Positions 53,142-62,242 of a stretch of DNA of 64,000 nt are shown piece after piece. The stretch is from Streptomyces rishiriensis (lineage in GTDB: Bacteria; Actinomycetota; Actinomycetes; Streptomycetales; Streptomycetaceae). The DNA lies in NCBI RefSeq assembly GCF_030815485.1, contig NZ_JAUSWV010000003.1, forward strand, positions 1-64,000, in the 5' to 3' direction. The notes under the pieces are model-generated. The model worked only from the letters and a program-made list of their open reading frames with translations, was not told where the DNA came from and ran no database searches. Position 1 is the stretch's first letter. Every line of letters begins with the position of its first letter. Made by a program: the position numbers and the translations under genes.

Positions 53142-54095
53142 ATGTTCGATGACCTGCCGCCCGACCTGGAGCGCCTGCACACCCTGCGGGTGTGGCACGC
53201 CATGTGGCTGGCCCGCATCGACGCCAGGATCGCGGCCGTGCGGCAGCGGCAGGCCGAGACCGAACGGGGCCGGGCGCGCAGGCCGCGGGCGCCGGAGTGG
53301 ACCGTCGAGCTCGGCATCGGCGCCGGCCGGCCGCCGGTCCAGGTCCATGCCGGCGACTGCTTCTCGGCGGGCAAGCGCCGTCGCGCCGTCGGCCGCGACG
53401 AAGCCCGCCGTCTCCTGGCCGACGGTCTGCGCGCCTGCACGCACTGCCGGCCCGACACCCGACTGAACGTCACCGACTTATCCGACGGCCCCGCCCCTCC
53501 CCCGCATCCCCGCCGTTCGGACGGACACCGCCGGTACAGCCCGCTCCCGCGCCCCGGTCCCGGAACCCGGCCCCTTCGCCCTCGGCTGCCCGGGCGGCCG
53601 GGTTGCGCCTACTGCGGTGCCGGCAGGCGCAGCCGCTCGGTTACGACAGCACGGTCAAGGCGTCGGGCCTCGTGCAGCAGCCTGCGCCGCGAACGTTCAG
53701 TGGCGGTCCCGGGCGGTCATTGTGTCGTCGGGGTCCTGGGCGGCGTACACCGCGAGGAAGGCGGTGAGGGCGTGCACTGTGCCGCCGGCCGGGCCGAGGA
53801 CGGTGAGCGGGACGCTGTGGCGCAGGCCGGCCGACAGCCTGCGGTGTGTGCGCAGCGCGGCGGCGGCCAGGGGGCCGTGCTGCGGGCGGTGCGTGAGGTC
53901 CGGACCGGCGCCTGCCATGGAGCGGGCCTCGGTCCGGGCCCGGGAGGTGATCTCGGCTGTCCGTGCGTGGGTCGTGGGGGTCGCCATGGCGGCACTCCTC
54001 GGCTGGTCGGGGCGCGCGATCGGACACGACTGGGGAAGGGGCGTGGGGCGTTGGTGCGGCTGAGGGGGCGGGCTAGCGCGGCTGGGGGATCATGA
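53142..54095 (+). CDS. DUF6233-like protein with unusual C-terminal extension
   Basis: The first ~110 residues (LPPDLERLHTLRVWHAMWLA, EWTVELGIGAGRPPVQVHAG, AGKRRRAVGRDEARRLLADG, CTHCRPDT) match a common Streptomyces family that I know as DUF6233. It normally stops soon after CxxCRPDT. Here the frame stays open for another ~200 residues of Pro/Arg-rich low-information sequence, across a minus-strand gene (53697-53987). The real product may end earlier through a lost stop, or the extension may be spurious. It probably lacks a 5' leader. Confidence 0.5.
   Translation: MFDDLPPDLERLHTLRVWHAMWLARIDARIAAVRQRQAETERGRARRPRAPEWTVELGIGAGRPPVQVHAGDCFSAGKRRRAVGRDEARRLLADGLRACTHCRPDTRLNVTDLSDGPAPPPHPRRSDGHRRYSPLPRPGPGTRPLRPRLPGRPGCAYCGAGRRSRSVTTARSRRRASCSSLRRERSVAVPGGHCVVGVLGGVHREEGGEGVHCAAGRAEDGERDAVAQAGRQPAVCAQRGGGQGAVLRAVREVRTGACHGAGLGPGPGGDLGCPCVGRGGRHGGTPRLVGARDRTRLGKGRGALVRLRGRASAAGGS
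53697..53987 (-). CDS. Small hypothetical protein downstream of P450
   Basis: A 96-residue protein with GAGGAG 7 bases before the ATG. It has the same direction as the P450 gene and begins 85 bases after it. It is Ala/His/Arg-rich with a hydrophobic C-terminal segment (VHALTAFLAVYAAQD). No family is recognised. The strong binding site supports it over the frame on the other strand. Confidence 0.5.
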   Translation of the reverse strand: MATPTTHARTAEITSRARTEARSMAGAGPDLTHRPQHGPLAAAALRTHRRLSAGLRHSVPLTVLGPAGGTVHALTAFLAVYAAQDPDDTMTARDRH

Positions 54096-55377
54096 GCAGG
54101 CGCTGCGGGTGCAAGGTGGTGTGCGCCGCGGCGCGGACCCGGCTGCCCGGTGGGAGGGTCAGCCGCCATTCGCGGGCCACCGCGCCGAGCAGGATCTCCA
54201 GTTCCTTCCAGGCGAATGCCTCGCCGACGCATCCGCGGGCTCCGGCGCCGAAGGGGAGGTAGGAGGCGTCCTGCGCGTTCGGCCTGAGGGTGAGCCAGCG
54301 GTCCGGGTCCAAGCGGTGGGGGTCGCGGTAGCGGCCGGGGTCCCTGTGCAGCAGGTAGGAGCTGAACATCACGTGGGTGCCCGCGGGCAGGGCGTGTTCG
54401 CCGAGCGTGACCTCCGAGAGGGCCGTCCGGCAGGTGATCCATACGGGCGGGTAGAGCCGCAGTACCTCCATCAGGAAGCGCAGGGCGTAGCCGGGCGGGC
54501 CGTGGCCGTGGCCGGAGCGCCCGGCTGCGTCCGCGCCCTCTCCCCCGGCCGTGGTCCGGGCCAGGTCCTTGAGGACCTTCTCCTCGATCAGCGGGTCCTC
54601 GGCGAGCAGGTGCAGGGCCCAGGACATCACCGAGGCGGTGGTGACGGTGGCCGCGGTCAGCATCATGACGGCCTCGTCGCAGATCTGATCCGCGCTCAGG
54701 GCGGCGGCGCCGTCCGGTCCGGTGTCCGCCAGCAGCGCCGAGAGGTGATCGGCGGCCGCGGCCGGGGAGCCGAGGCGGCCGGCGACGCATGAGGCGAGCA
54801 GCGTACGGAAGGCGGTGAACGCCTTCGCGAGCCGCCGGGAGGGCTGCGGTGAGCGGGCCGCCCTTCCGTACAGCGGCTTTCTGATCATTTCCCAGGACAG
54901 GGCCGCGAGGTGTGCGCCGAGCACGTCGGACGTCTCGCGCGCCAGCGCGCCGAAGAGGGTGTTCAGCGCGATGGCGCTCGCCGCCCGGCACATCGCGGCC
55001 TGGACGTCGACCGGTTGCCCGGGGCGCCATGAGGCCGCCGTGTCCCGGGCGATCTCCTCCATCAGCGGGGCGTGGCCGGCGACCGCGGCGGTGCGCAGGT
55101 AGGGGTGCGCCAGTCGCCGGTAGTGCCGGTGCAGGGTGTCGTCCTGGGCGAGCAGCCCGGCCCGGCTGAGGATCCTCGCCTTCTGGAAGAGTTCGCCCTT
55201 GCCGTAGTGCTTGCCGTCCTTGACGAGGATGCGGCGCACCAGGGCCGCGTCCGTGACGAACTCGGCGCTCACGCCGTCCACCGAGACGGTGCGCAGCGGG
55301 TGGCCGCGCAGGAGACGCTCCATCCGGTGGAAGTGGAACTGCGCGGGGCGGCTCGCGCTACGCGGCGTCGGCGGCAT
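54073..55377 (-). CDS. Cytochrome P450
   Basis: A 434-residue P450. The haem loop is FGAGARGCVG with Cys383; ExxR appears as EVLR; the I-helix reads MLTAATVTTASVMSWAL, where the usual acid-Thr pair is replaced by T-T, so oxygen activation may be unusual. The start overlaps the prenyltransferase stop by 20 bases. It probably tailors the prenylated product. Confidence 0.9.
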   Translation of the reverse strand: MPPTPRSASRPAQFHFHRMERLLRGHPLRTVSVDGVSAEFVTDAALVRRILVKDGKHYGKGELFQKARILSRAGLLAQDDTLHRHYRRLAHPYLRTAAVAGHAPLMEEIARDTAASWRPGQPVDVQAAMCRAASAIALNTLFGALARETSDVLGAHLAALSWEMIRKPLYGRAARSPQPSRRLAKAFTAFRTLLASCVAGRLGSPAAAADHLSALLADTGPDGAAALSADQICDEAVMMLTAATVTTASVMSWALHLLAEDPLIEEKVLKDLARTTAGGEGADAAGRSGHGHGPPGYALRFLMEVLRLYPPVWITCRTALSEVTLGEHALPAGTHVMFSSYLLHRDPGRYRDPHRLDPDRWLTLRPNAQDASYLPFGAGARGCVGEAFAWKELEILLGAVAREWRLTLPPGSRVRAAAHTTLHPQRLLMIPQPR

Positions 55378-56272
55378 GGTCGATCGACGGCATCAGGTCC
55401 AGCCGGCTGCGCGCCTGGAAGCGGTAGTACTGCTGGAGTTTGTAGTACTCCTCGCCCGAGGACGTCATGGCCGCGTAGACCATCTTGGGGTCGTCGCCGC
55501 CGTAGGCGACGCTGGTGAGGAAGTGTTCGATCTTCGGGCCGAGGCGGGCGGGCAGTGCCAGCGGGTCGCGGGTCTTCACGCTGAAGGCGATGCGTTCGAT
55601 GTCCGCCGAGTTCCAGCTCAGGGTGGCGTAGAAGCCGAAGGACTTCTCGCAGAACCTCAGCATCTGCTCGCTGGGGTCGGGCATGCCGGTGGCGCGGTGC
55701 ATCGCCAGGACCTCGTCGGGGCGGCGCAGGTGGTCGGGGAAGCCGGTGAAGTACAGGTTGACGGTGTTGTTGCGGTAGTCGATGGCGACGACGTCTATCT
55801 TGTCGGCCAGGCCGCGGTCGGCGAAGAAGGCGAAGTTCTCGGCGAGGCTCGGCGGCATCGAGGGCAGGTCGCGCAGTTCGGCGAGGCTCTGGCGGTGGCC
55901 GCCGGGGAAGTACACCCAGATCTTGCGGAAGCCGCCGACGATGCCGAAGTCGATGCCGTAGCTGTCGATGGGGCAGTGCTGCTGGATGTCGGCCAGCAGG
56001 GTCTCCGCGGGGCGGCCGCTCTGTGTGATGAAGCCGTGGTCGCGGGCGCGCAGGTAGGGGTCGATGTGCCGCGGGATGGTGAAGCGGCAGTCGAACTCTC
56101 CTTCGTGGCGGGCGTTGGTCGCCACCCGGAAGGCGATGATGGCCTGCGGGATGGCGTCCTCGAACGCCTCCAGGACGGGCCAGACCTTCTCGCGCGAGCA
56201 GGCCACGTCGATGAGTCCCGCCGATTCCTCGACCCCGGCGAAGAGGTCCGCCAGCTGCGTGGTTTCCGACAT
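55358..56272 (-). CDS. ABBA-type aromatic prenyltransferase (NphB/CloQ family), copy 1
   Basis: A 304-residue prenyltransferase of the ABBA barrel. It aligns by eye with NphB from ADLFAGVEESAGLIDVACSR through YGIDFGIVGGFRKIWVYFPG to FCEKSFGFYATLSWNSADIE and EEYYKLQQYYRFQ. It has no DDxxD motif, as expected for this family. It would attach a prenyl group to an aromatic acceptor. It lies between the prenyl diphosphate synthase and P450 on one strand and differs clearly from copy 2 (57789-58700). Confidence 0.92.
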   Translation of the reverse strand: MSETTQLADLFAGVEESAGLIDVACSREKVWPVLEAFEDAIPQAIIAFRVATNARHEGEFDCRFTIPRHIDPYLRARDHGFITQSGRPAETLLADIQQHCPIDSYGIDFGIVGGFRKIWVYFPGGHRQSLAELRDLPSMPPSLAENFAFFADRGLADKIDVVAIDYRNNTVNLYFTGFPDHLRRPDEVLAMHRATGMPDPSEQMLRFCEKSFGFYATLSWNSADIERIAFSVKTRDPLALPARLGPKIEHFLTSVAYGGDDPKMVYAAMTSSGEEYYKLQQYYRFQARSRLDLMPSIDHAADAA

Positions 56273-56301
56273 GCTTCCTCCAACTGCCGTACGGGGGCGG
56301 G

Positions 56302-57375
56302 TCACTTGTTCCGGTAGGCCACGCGCAGGGCCATGTTCGCCAGTTCGCCGCGCCACACCGCGTCGACGGGCGCGTCGGCGATGGCGGTGCGGCCCTGCTC
56401 GACGAGGGCGGCGATGTGCCGTTCGACGTCCTCGGGGACGCCGGTGTCCAGCAGGCGGCCGCGTATCTCGTCGGGGGTGTGTCCGGGCTCGGTGATGAGG
56501 TCGCGGATGCGGGCGTCGCGCTGCATCGCCCAGCCCAGCAGGAGGGTCATCTTGTGCTGGCTGAAGTCGAGTCCGGCCGTCTTGCCGGTCTGGGCGGAGT
56601 CGCCGAACGCGTCCAGCAGGTCGTCGCGGAGCTGGAAGGCCTCGCCGACCGCCTCGCCGTACTGGGCGAGGGCGGGGGCGAGGTCGGCGCGGCCGGCCGC
56701 GCTCGCGCCGACGACCAGGGGGCGGTGGATGGTGTAGCGGCCGGACTTGATCAGGGCGATCAGCCGGGACAGGTCGGGGTCGATGCTGAACTCGGCGGCC
56801 GCGGCGACGTCCATGTACTGGCCGATCATCACTTCGGAGCGCAGCCGGTGCCATTCGGCGAAGGCGCCGCGCGGGGCGGTGGACATCAGCTCGTCGGAGT
56901 AGACCAGGGCGAGGTCGCCGACGAGGAGGGCGACGCCCTCGCCGAACCGGCGGGACTCGCCCTGCCAGCCGCGGGTGCGGTGCAGCGTGGAGTGCAGGAG
57001 GTGGACGGCGGGCTTGCCGCGCCGGGTGCGGGAGTCGTCCAGGACGTCGTCGTGGACGAGGGCGGAGATGTGCAGCAGTTCCAGGGCGGCGGCCGCGTCG
57101 ACGATGGCGGGGTCGTCGGGGTCGCCGCCCGCGGCGAGGTAGCCGGTGAGGCAGAAGGCCGGGCGGATGAGCTTGCCGCCGGCGGTGGCGAGGTCGGACA
57201 GCGCGTCGATGGCGACGACGGCGTGGTCGTGCACCTCGGCGTAGTGGGCGCGTTCGGCGGCGAGGAAGGAGCTCAGCCGGTCCTGGACGCGCTGGAGCAG
57301 GTCCTCGACGGTGCGCCGTGCGGAGGCAGCGGGCTCCTGGTCGGTGGCGGCCCGGCGGGTCACTGCAGTGGTCAC
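56302..57375 (-). CDS. Polyprenyl (GPP/FPP-type) diphosphate synthase
   Basis: A 357-residue trans-prenyltransferase. The first Asp-rich motif DDVLDD begins at residue 109; the second is DDLLDAFGD. KLIRPAF and GRYTIHRP are further conserved blocks. It starts with GTG behind AAGGAGAT. The residues before the first motif (LELLHISALVHDD) suggest a short- to medium-chain product. It would supply the donor for the two ABBA enzymes. Confidence 0.92.
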   Translation of the reverse strand: MTTAVTRRAATDQEPAASARRTVEDLLQRVQDRLSSFLAAERAHYAEVHDHAVVAIDALSDLATAGGKLIRPAFCLTGYLAAGGDPDDPAIVDAAAALELLHISALVHDDVLDDSRTRRGKPAVHLLHSTLHRTRGWQGESRRFGEGVALLVGDLALVYSDELMSTAPRGAFAEWHRLRSEVMIGQYMDVAAAAEFSIDPDLSRLIALIKSGRYTIHRPLVVGASAAGRADLAPALAQYGEAVGEAFQLRDDLLDAFGDSAQTGKTAGLDFSQHKMTLLLGWAMQRDARIRDLITEPGHTPDEIRGRLLDTGVPEDVERHIAALVEQGRTAIADAPVDAVWRGELANMALRVAYRNK

Positions 57376-57788
57376 GACACATCTCCTTGGACGGGGCTGG
57401 TGCGCTGGGGCGCAGACACGGCAGGCGGTGGTCTGCGTCAGCGTGCGCGGTGCGGCTGCAGCGCAGGTGGAGCCTGCTTGGAGCGGAACGCGAGCGGCGC
57501 GACAGGCAGCAGGTACCGGGGGCGGGTGAGGGCAAAGAAGGGCGGGCGGGGTGCTCCCGCGGTCGGGTTCGCCGGTGCCCTGCCGCGCCGCTCAGGGCGG
57601 GCTGCGCCGGCCGTGGCGTGGGGCGGGCCCGGTACGAAACGGCGCGGCCGGCGGTTCCCGGCCGGGCGCGGACCGCGGCACCGCCTGTGCGGTGGTCGTA
57701 CGCGCCTCACACACCAAGTCACCGCCAAGCGGGGTGAGCGACGGTTGTGGTGCATGCCGCATACATAGGCTGACCCTTGGAGGAGCTC
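57376..57788. promoter_or_regulatory. Divergent control region of the prenylation cluster
   Basis: No gene. Promoters for both arms should lie here; TACATAGGCT around 57762-57772 resembles a -10 region before copy 2, whose binding site is GGAGGAG. Confidence 0.45.
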
Positions 57789-58700
57789 ATGCCAGGACCC
57801 GCTGGATTGGATAAGGTCTATTCGGCGGTTGAGGAAACGGCCCGGCTGCTGGGTGTGCCTTGTTCTCCCGACCAGGTGTCCCCGGCGCTGAATGTGTTCG
57901 GGGACGAACTGCCCGATTCCCACATCGTTTTCAGCATGGCGGCCGGTGAACGTCACCGCGGGGAAGTCGACTTCGACTTCTCGCTGTCTCCCGACGGCGC
58001 CGACCCGTATGCCACCGCGCTGGCGAACGGTCTCATCGAGGGGACGGACCATCCCGTCGGCTCGCTGCTGGCGGAGATCCAGGCGCGCTGCGCCATCGCG
58101 AGTTACGGCGTCGAGTACGGCATCGTCGGCGGCTTCAAGAAGTCCTATGCGTTCTTCCCGCTCGACGACTTCCCGCCGCTGGCGAAGTTCGCCGGCATTC
58201 CGTCCATGCCGCCCGGTCTTGCCGAGCATGTGGGCATGCTGACGCGTCTCGGCCTGGACGACACGGTGTCGACCATCGGCATCAACTACCCCAAGCGCAC
58301 GCTGAACGTGTACTTCGCCGTGACGGCGGTGGAGACGGAGACCAAGCTCGCGCTGCTGCGCGCGTTCGGGTTCCCGGAGCCGGACGCACGCGTCACGGAG
58401 TTCATCAAGCGGTCGTTCTCCGTGTACCCCACGTTCAACTGGGACTCCTCGGCGGTCGAGCGCATCTGCTTCTCCGTGAAGACGCAGAACCCGGGGGAGC
58501 TCCCCGCTCCCTTCCACCCGGAGATCGAGGAGTTCGCGAGCGGCGTGCCCCACGCGTACGAAGGCGGTCGTGAGTTCGTTTCCGCCGTCGCGCTGGCACC
58601 GTCCGGCGAGGCGTACTACAAGCTCGCCGCCTACTACCAGAAGGCGCGCGGGGCCTCGAACGCCGCTTTCGCGGCCGACCGGGACGACAGCGCGTCCTAG
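57789..58700 (+). CDS. ABBA-type aromatic prenyltransferase (NphB family), copy 2
   Basis: A 303-residue prenyltransferase, closer to NphB than copy 1 by eye: LDKVYSAVEETARLLGVPCS, GEVDFDFSLSPDGADPYATA, GGFKKSYAFFPLDDFPPL, KRSFSVYPTFNWDSSAVERI and EAYYKLAAYYQKA all match. TTGGAGGAGCTC precedes the ATG. Two different ABBA enzymes suggest two prenylations or two acceptors. Confidence 0.93.
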   Translation: MPGPAGLDKVYSAVEETARLLGVPCSPDQVSPALNVFGDELPDSHIVFSMAAGERHRGEVDFDFSLSPDGADPYATALANGLIEGTDHPVGSLLAEIQARCAIASYGVEYGIVGGFKKSYAFFPLDDFPPLAKFAGIPSMPPGLAEHVGMLTRLGLDDTVSTIGINYPKRTLNVYFAVTAVETETKLALLRAFGFPEPDARVTEFIKRSFSVYPTFNWDSSAVERICFSVKTQNPGELPAPFHPEIEEFASGVPHAYEGGREFVSAVALAPSGEAYYKLAAYYQKARGASNAAFAADRDDSAS

Positions 58701-58912
58701 CCGGTCGCGGCGGCCGGGCCCGGCGGGGTCACCGCCGCCGCGCAGGCGGCCGGGGCCCCGCGCGCCCCGGGCAGCAGTGATCAGGTTCCGAGTCGGCCCA
58801 TCAAGTGGATATCAAGCGCAGGCCGAGCAGGGTGAGCGACCGTATGGGCGCCTGTCCGGCCGGCCACGCCCGGCTCGTGGCCGCCGTCGCATATCTGGAG
58901 GAAAGAGGAAGC

Positions 58913-59389
58913 ATGACTGAAGTCGTTGAGGTAGAAGGCGCGGCCGCCCTGGCCGCGTACGGGCGCGCCATCGCGCAGGCCGGGGCGGCTGCGCTCTCCG
59001 GGCCGCGTGAGGAGTTGGGCGAGCGCCTCGTCGGTACGCTCCTGAAGACCTTCGAGGACCCCGAGACAGGGCCGCAGGTCCTCGAGGCCTTCCGGGTCGC
59101 CGTCAGCAGCGATGCGGGAGCGGCACAGATGCGTCAGTGGATGTCGTCCGAGCTCCCGCGCCTGGGCGGGGAGGCGCTCGGGAAGTCGGTGACGGACCTG
59201 AGCGAGGCGACGACGGCACTGATCCAGGTGCCGCCGCTGCACGCCAACGCGGCGGCGGCGCAGGTCTGGGGTCTGATCATCCTGCGGTACATCCTGAAGA
59301 TAGAGCCGGTCGCGTCGGCATCGCACGAGGAGCTCCTGAGCCTCTTCGGCCCCACGATCCAGCGCTACTACACACCTGTGCCCGCGTGA
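58913..59389 (+). CDS. TetR C-terminal-domain-only protein
   Basis: A 158-residue protein that matches the ligand-binding half of TetR repressors (LVGTLLKTFEDPETGPQVLE, HANAAAAQVWGLIILRYILK, EELLSLFGPTIQRYY). The DNA-binding half is absent and not found upstream in any frame. GAGGAAAGAGG lies just before the ATG, so it is probably translated as it stands. It could bind the cluster product as a carrier or buffer, or be a degraded repressor. A fragment of a second such domain follows at 59535. Confidence 0.7.
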   Translation: MTEVVEVEGAAALAAYGRAIAQAGAAALSGPREELGERLVGTLLKTFEDPETGPQVLEAFRVAVSSDAGAAQMRQWMSSELPRLGGEALGKSVTDLSEATTALIQVPPLHANAAAAQVWGLIILRYILKIEPVASASHEELLSLFGPTIQRYYTPVPA

Positions 59390-59534
59390 GCCACCGGATG
59401 CTGGTCCTGCCCGCCCTCCGCCGGCAGGGGCAGGCCGGCATCCAGGGCTTCGCAGTGAAAAGACACATGGAATCGGACGGCGGCCTCGCTGCCGGGAAAG
59501 CCGCGTGCGGTGACTTCCCGGAACAGGACGGCGA

Positions 59535-59758
59535 CGTTGTGCTCGTTCCCGGCCCACATCGACAACAACGCGTCGGCCTCGCAGCTGTGGGGCGTATCGC
59601 TGTGGCCTTACGTCCTGCGCGGGGAGCCGACCGCGTCGGCATCGGCGGACGAGATCGTCGAGCCGCTGATGCCCAGCGTCGAGCGCCACATCATCGGCCA
59701 GCGGAAACACCGGCCAGCGGCGGACACCGTCCGGCCCCGGATAATGGGAGACAACTAA
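59535..59758 (+). pseudogene. Fragment of a second TetR C-terminal domain
   Basis: AHIDNNASASQLWGVSLWPY, VLRGEPTASASADEIVEPLM and PSVERHIIG parallel the end of the preceding protein. The first two thirds are missing. It ends just before the MFS gene. Confidence 0.6.
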
Positions 59759-59762
59759 CGTC

Positions 59763-61322
59763 ATGAGTACCGTAAGCACGAATTCACAGGAGCAGGCGGG
59801 CGGCCACAGCGGCGGCAGTCCCCTGCGCTGGAAAGCGCTGGCTGTACTCACCGCGGTGCAGTTCATGCTCATGCTGGACGTCACCGTCGTGAACATCGCG
59901 CTCCCCAACATCCAGGACGACCTCGGTTTCACCACCGAGGGTCTGGCCTGGGTGGTCAACGGTTATCTGCTGATGGCCGCCGGATTCCTGCTGCTGGGCG
60001 GGCGGGTGGCCGACCTGCTCGGCCGCCGCAAGATCTTCGTGGCGGGCGTCCTGCTCTTCGGCGTTTCCTCGGTCATGTGCGGCGCCGCGAACACCCCCGG
60101 TCTGCTCGTCGCCGGCCGGTTCCTCCAGGGCTTCGGTGAGGCGCTCGCGGCACCGGCCGCGCTCGGCCTCATCGCCGTGCTGTTCACCGACGGCAAGGAG
60201 CGGGCGAAGGCGCTGGGCATCTGGGGCGGGCTGTCCGCCCTCGGCGGGGCCGTCGGCTCGGTCGCCGGCGGTCTGGTGACCGACTTCATCGACTGGCGCT
60301 GGGTCTTCTACATCAACATCCCGGTCGTGGTGCTCGCGCTGCTCGCGATTCCGCGCCTGATGCCGGAGAGCCGGATGGCCCGCCGCGAGGGTCAGCGGCT
60401 GGACGCGGTCGGCGCGTTCGGGACCACCGTCGGCCTGGTGGGTGTCGTCTACGGGCTGCTGAAGGCGACCGACCACGCGTGGGGCTCCTCGACGGTGCTG
60501 CTGCCGCTGCTGGGCGGAATCGCCGCGCTGGCCTTCACCATCGTGTGGGAGGCGCGCGTACCCGACCCGATGATCCCGCTGAAGTTCTTCAAGAACCGCA
60601 CGCGCGTGACGAGCAACGTCATCAGCATGATGTCGTTCGCGTCGTTCTACACCTATGCCTTCGTCGCCACCCTGTACCTCCAGCACGTGCTGGACTACTC
60701 GCCGATGGAGACGGGCCTGGCCTACATTCCGCTCACCGTCGCGACGGGTGTCGGCATGGGCCTGTCCACCGCGCTGGCGCCCCGCGTCGGCGTCAAGCCC
60801 CTCGTGATCATCGCCTTCTTCGGTGCCGCCGTGGGTCAGGTCATCGCCGCCAACGGCTTCGGCCCCGACGCCACCTACACCGGCGGGGTCATGCCCGGGC
60901 TGGTCTTCTTCGCGTTCTTCAACGGCATGGGCTTCCCCCTGCTGATCAACGGCGGACTGCACGAGGTCAGCGGGCAGGAAGCGGGTCTGGCCTCCGGTGT
61001 GCAGACCTCGATGCAGCAGATCGGCGCGGCCCTCGGCCTCGCCATCCTGGTGCCCATCGCCCTGCGCTACGTCACCGACCACGCGGGGGAGGGCAACCTC
61101 GCGGCGGTCGCCTCCGACGGATACGCACTGGCGCTGTACTTCGCCGCGGGCGTACTGGCCGCCGCCGGTGTGATCGCGCTGTTCCTGCTCGGGAAGGTGA
61201 GCGCCGAGAAGCGGGACGCGCACGCGGAGGCCGCCGAGGTGCTGGCCGAAGCGCCCGCCCCCGCCACAGCGACCTCTGCCGGGGCCGCTCAGGCGTCCTC
61301 CCCCGAGGCCGCCAAGGCATGA
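59763..61322 (+). CDS. DHA2-type MFS drug/metabolite exporter
   Basis: A 519-residue transporter with about 14 membrane segments. Motif C-like and DHA2 markers are seen: LDVTVVNIALPNIQDDL in helix 1 and GGRVADLLGRRKIFVAGVLL between helices 2 and 3. The C-terminal tail is Ala/Glu-rich and cytoplasmic. It follows the TetR-domain genes and probably exports the prenylated product. Confidence 0.92.
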   Translation: MSTVSTNSQEQAGGHSGGSPLRWKALAVLTAVQFMLMLDVTVVNIALPNIQDDLGFTTEGLAWVVNGYLLMAAGFLLLGGRVADLLGRRKIFVAGVLLFGVSSVMCGAANTPGLLVAGRFLQGFGEALAAPAALGLIAVLFTDGKERAKALGIWGGLSALGGAVGSVAGGLVTDFIDWRWVFYINIPVVVLALLAIPRLMPESRMARREGQRLDAVGAFGTTVGLVGVVYGLLKATDHAWGSSTVLLPLLGGIAALAFTIVWEARVPDPMIPLKFFKNRTRVTSNVISMMSFASFYTYAFVATLYLQHVLDYSPMETGLAYIPLTVATGVGMGLSTALAPRVGVKPLVIIAFFGAAVGQVIAANGFGPDATYTGGVMPGLVFFAFFNGMGFPLLINGGLHEVSGQEAGLASGVQTSMQQIGAALGLAILVPIALRYVTDHAGEGNLAAVASDGYALALYFAAGVLAAAGVIALFLLGKVSAEKRDAHAEAAEVLAEAPAPATATSAGAAQASSPEAAKA

Positions 61323-61349
61323 CCGGGGCCTGACCCCCGCAGCACGTCG

Positions 61350-61380
61350 ACGCACCATCCCCGCTCCGGGGGTGGTGCGT
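61350..61380 (+). terminator. Terminator of the MFS gene
   Basis: ACGCACCATCCCCG and CGGGGGTGGTGCGT arms (one mismatch) with a 3-base loop lie 27 bases past the stop. Confidence 0.8.
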
Positions 61381-61487
61381 TGCGCTGTCCCACGCGCGCT
61401 CGGGCGAGCCGCCCCGGCCGCCCGCGCACCGCGGCGCGGCATCCGCGTGACGGCTGCCGGCGTCCCGTCTGCGTGAGGTTCAGCCGA

Positions 61488-61570
61488 CGCCGACGCCGAC
61501 GCCGACGCCATCACCGTCACCGTCGCCGGCAGGCGGGCAGGCGGGCAGGCAGGCAGGCAGGCAGGGCAGG
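61488..61570. repeat. Simple repeats before the DUF6584 gene
   Basis: Several CCGACG hexamers are followed by a run of GGCA/GGCGGGCA tetramer-type units. They end just before the next gene's binding site. Confidence 0.85.
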
Positions 61571-61582
61571 TGAGAGGAAACC

Positions 61583-62149
61583 GTGTCGACGCGGATCGCA
61601 GCGGTAGCCGATCATGCGTTCATGCCCCTGAGAGCGACCCTCGACCGCATCGACGCAGACCTGGCCGCCGGCCGGGTTCCCGTCGCCCGCCAGCGCCTGC
61701 GCGGTCTCATCTCGTCCTTCCCGCACGATCTGACGCTGCGCCGTCGTCTGGCCGAGGTGTACCGGCTCTACGGCGACGCCGCCGAGGCCGGACGCTGGAT
61801 GTACCTCGAAGAGGACCGCGACGCCGACGAGACCGCCGCCTTCGAGGCGCGGTACGGCTCTCCCGGGTGGCGGATGAAGGCCCTGGCCTGGCGCGGCCCC
61901 GAGGCGAAGGCCGCCACCGCCTTCGCGCAGGGACAGCTGGTCGCGGTGCGGACCGCCCGCGCCGAGGAGTCGGGGCGCCCCGTCGACTGGGACGACCCCG
62001 CCTCCTACCGGGAGGACCTGGCAGGCGAGGACGAGGCGCCCGGCGGGCCGTGGACGGCCGGCGGTGTGCTGGCGGGCGTCGGCTGCCTGGCGGCGGCCCT
62101 TGTGTTCCTCGCGATCTGGGTGAACGGACTCGTCGCCCTCTTCGACTGA
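61583..62149 (+). CDS. DUF6584-like protein with C-terminal membrane anchor
   Basis: A 188-residue protein from GTG (an ATG at 61622 is possible). LDRIDADLAAGRVPVARQRL, RGLISSFPHDLTLRRRLAEV and YRLYGDAAEAGRWMYLEE form a TPR-like helical head typical of this Streptomyces family. One membrane helix lies near the C-terminus (residues ~160-182). Function is unknown. It lies between the exporter and SARP genes. Confidence 0.72.
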   Translation: MSTRIAAVADHAFMPLRATLDRIDADLAAGRVPVARQRLRGLISSFPHDLTLRRRLAEVYRLYGDAAEAGRWMYLEEDRDADETAAFEARYGSPGWRMKALAWRGPEAKAATAFAQGQLVAVRTARAEESGRPVDWDDPASYREDLAGEDEAPGGPWTAGGVLAGVGCLAAALVFLAIWVNGLVALFD

Positions 62150-62164
62150 CCCCGGTCGCCGGGG
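62150..62164. terminator. Short hairpin between convergent genes
   Basis: CCCCGG-TCG-CCGGGG starts at the stop of the DUF6584 gene. Confidence 0.45.
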
Positions 62165-62242
62165 CCGTGGGGCGCCGCCGCAGGTTCGTCCCGGCGTCCG
62201 CTCGGCCCGGCACAGCGGTGAACACCCGCTCCCACGTGACGG

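Noticed and set aside
53078..53149. LexA SOS box for the polymerase-like gene
   Set aside because: TCGAACA half-sites occur, but no correctly spaced inverted pair is present.
59784..61520. 578-residue open frame on the minus strand
   Set aside because: Antisense of the MFS transporter; GC-rich frames stay open by chance.
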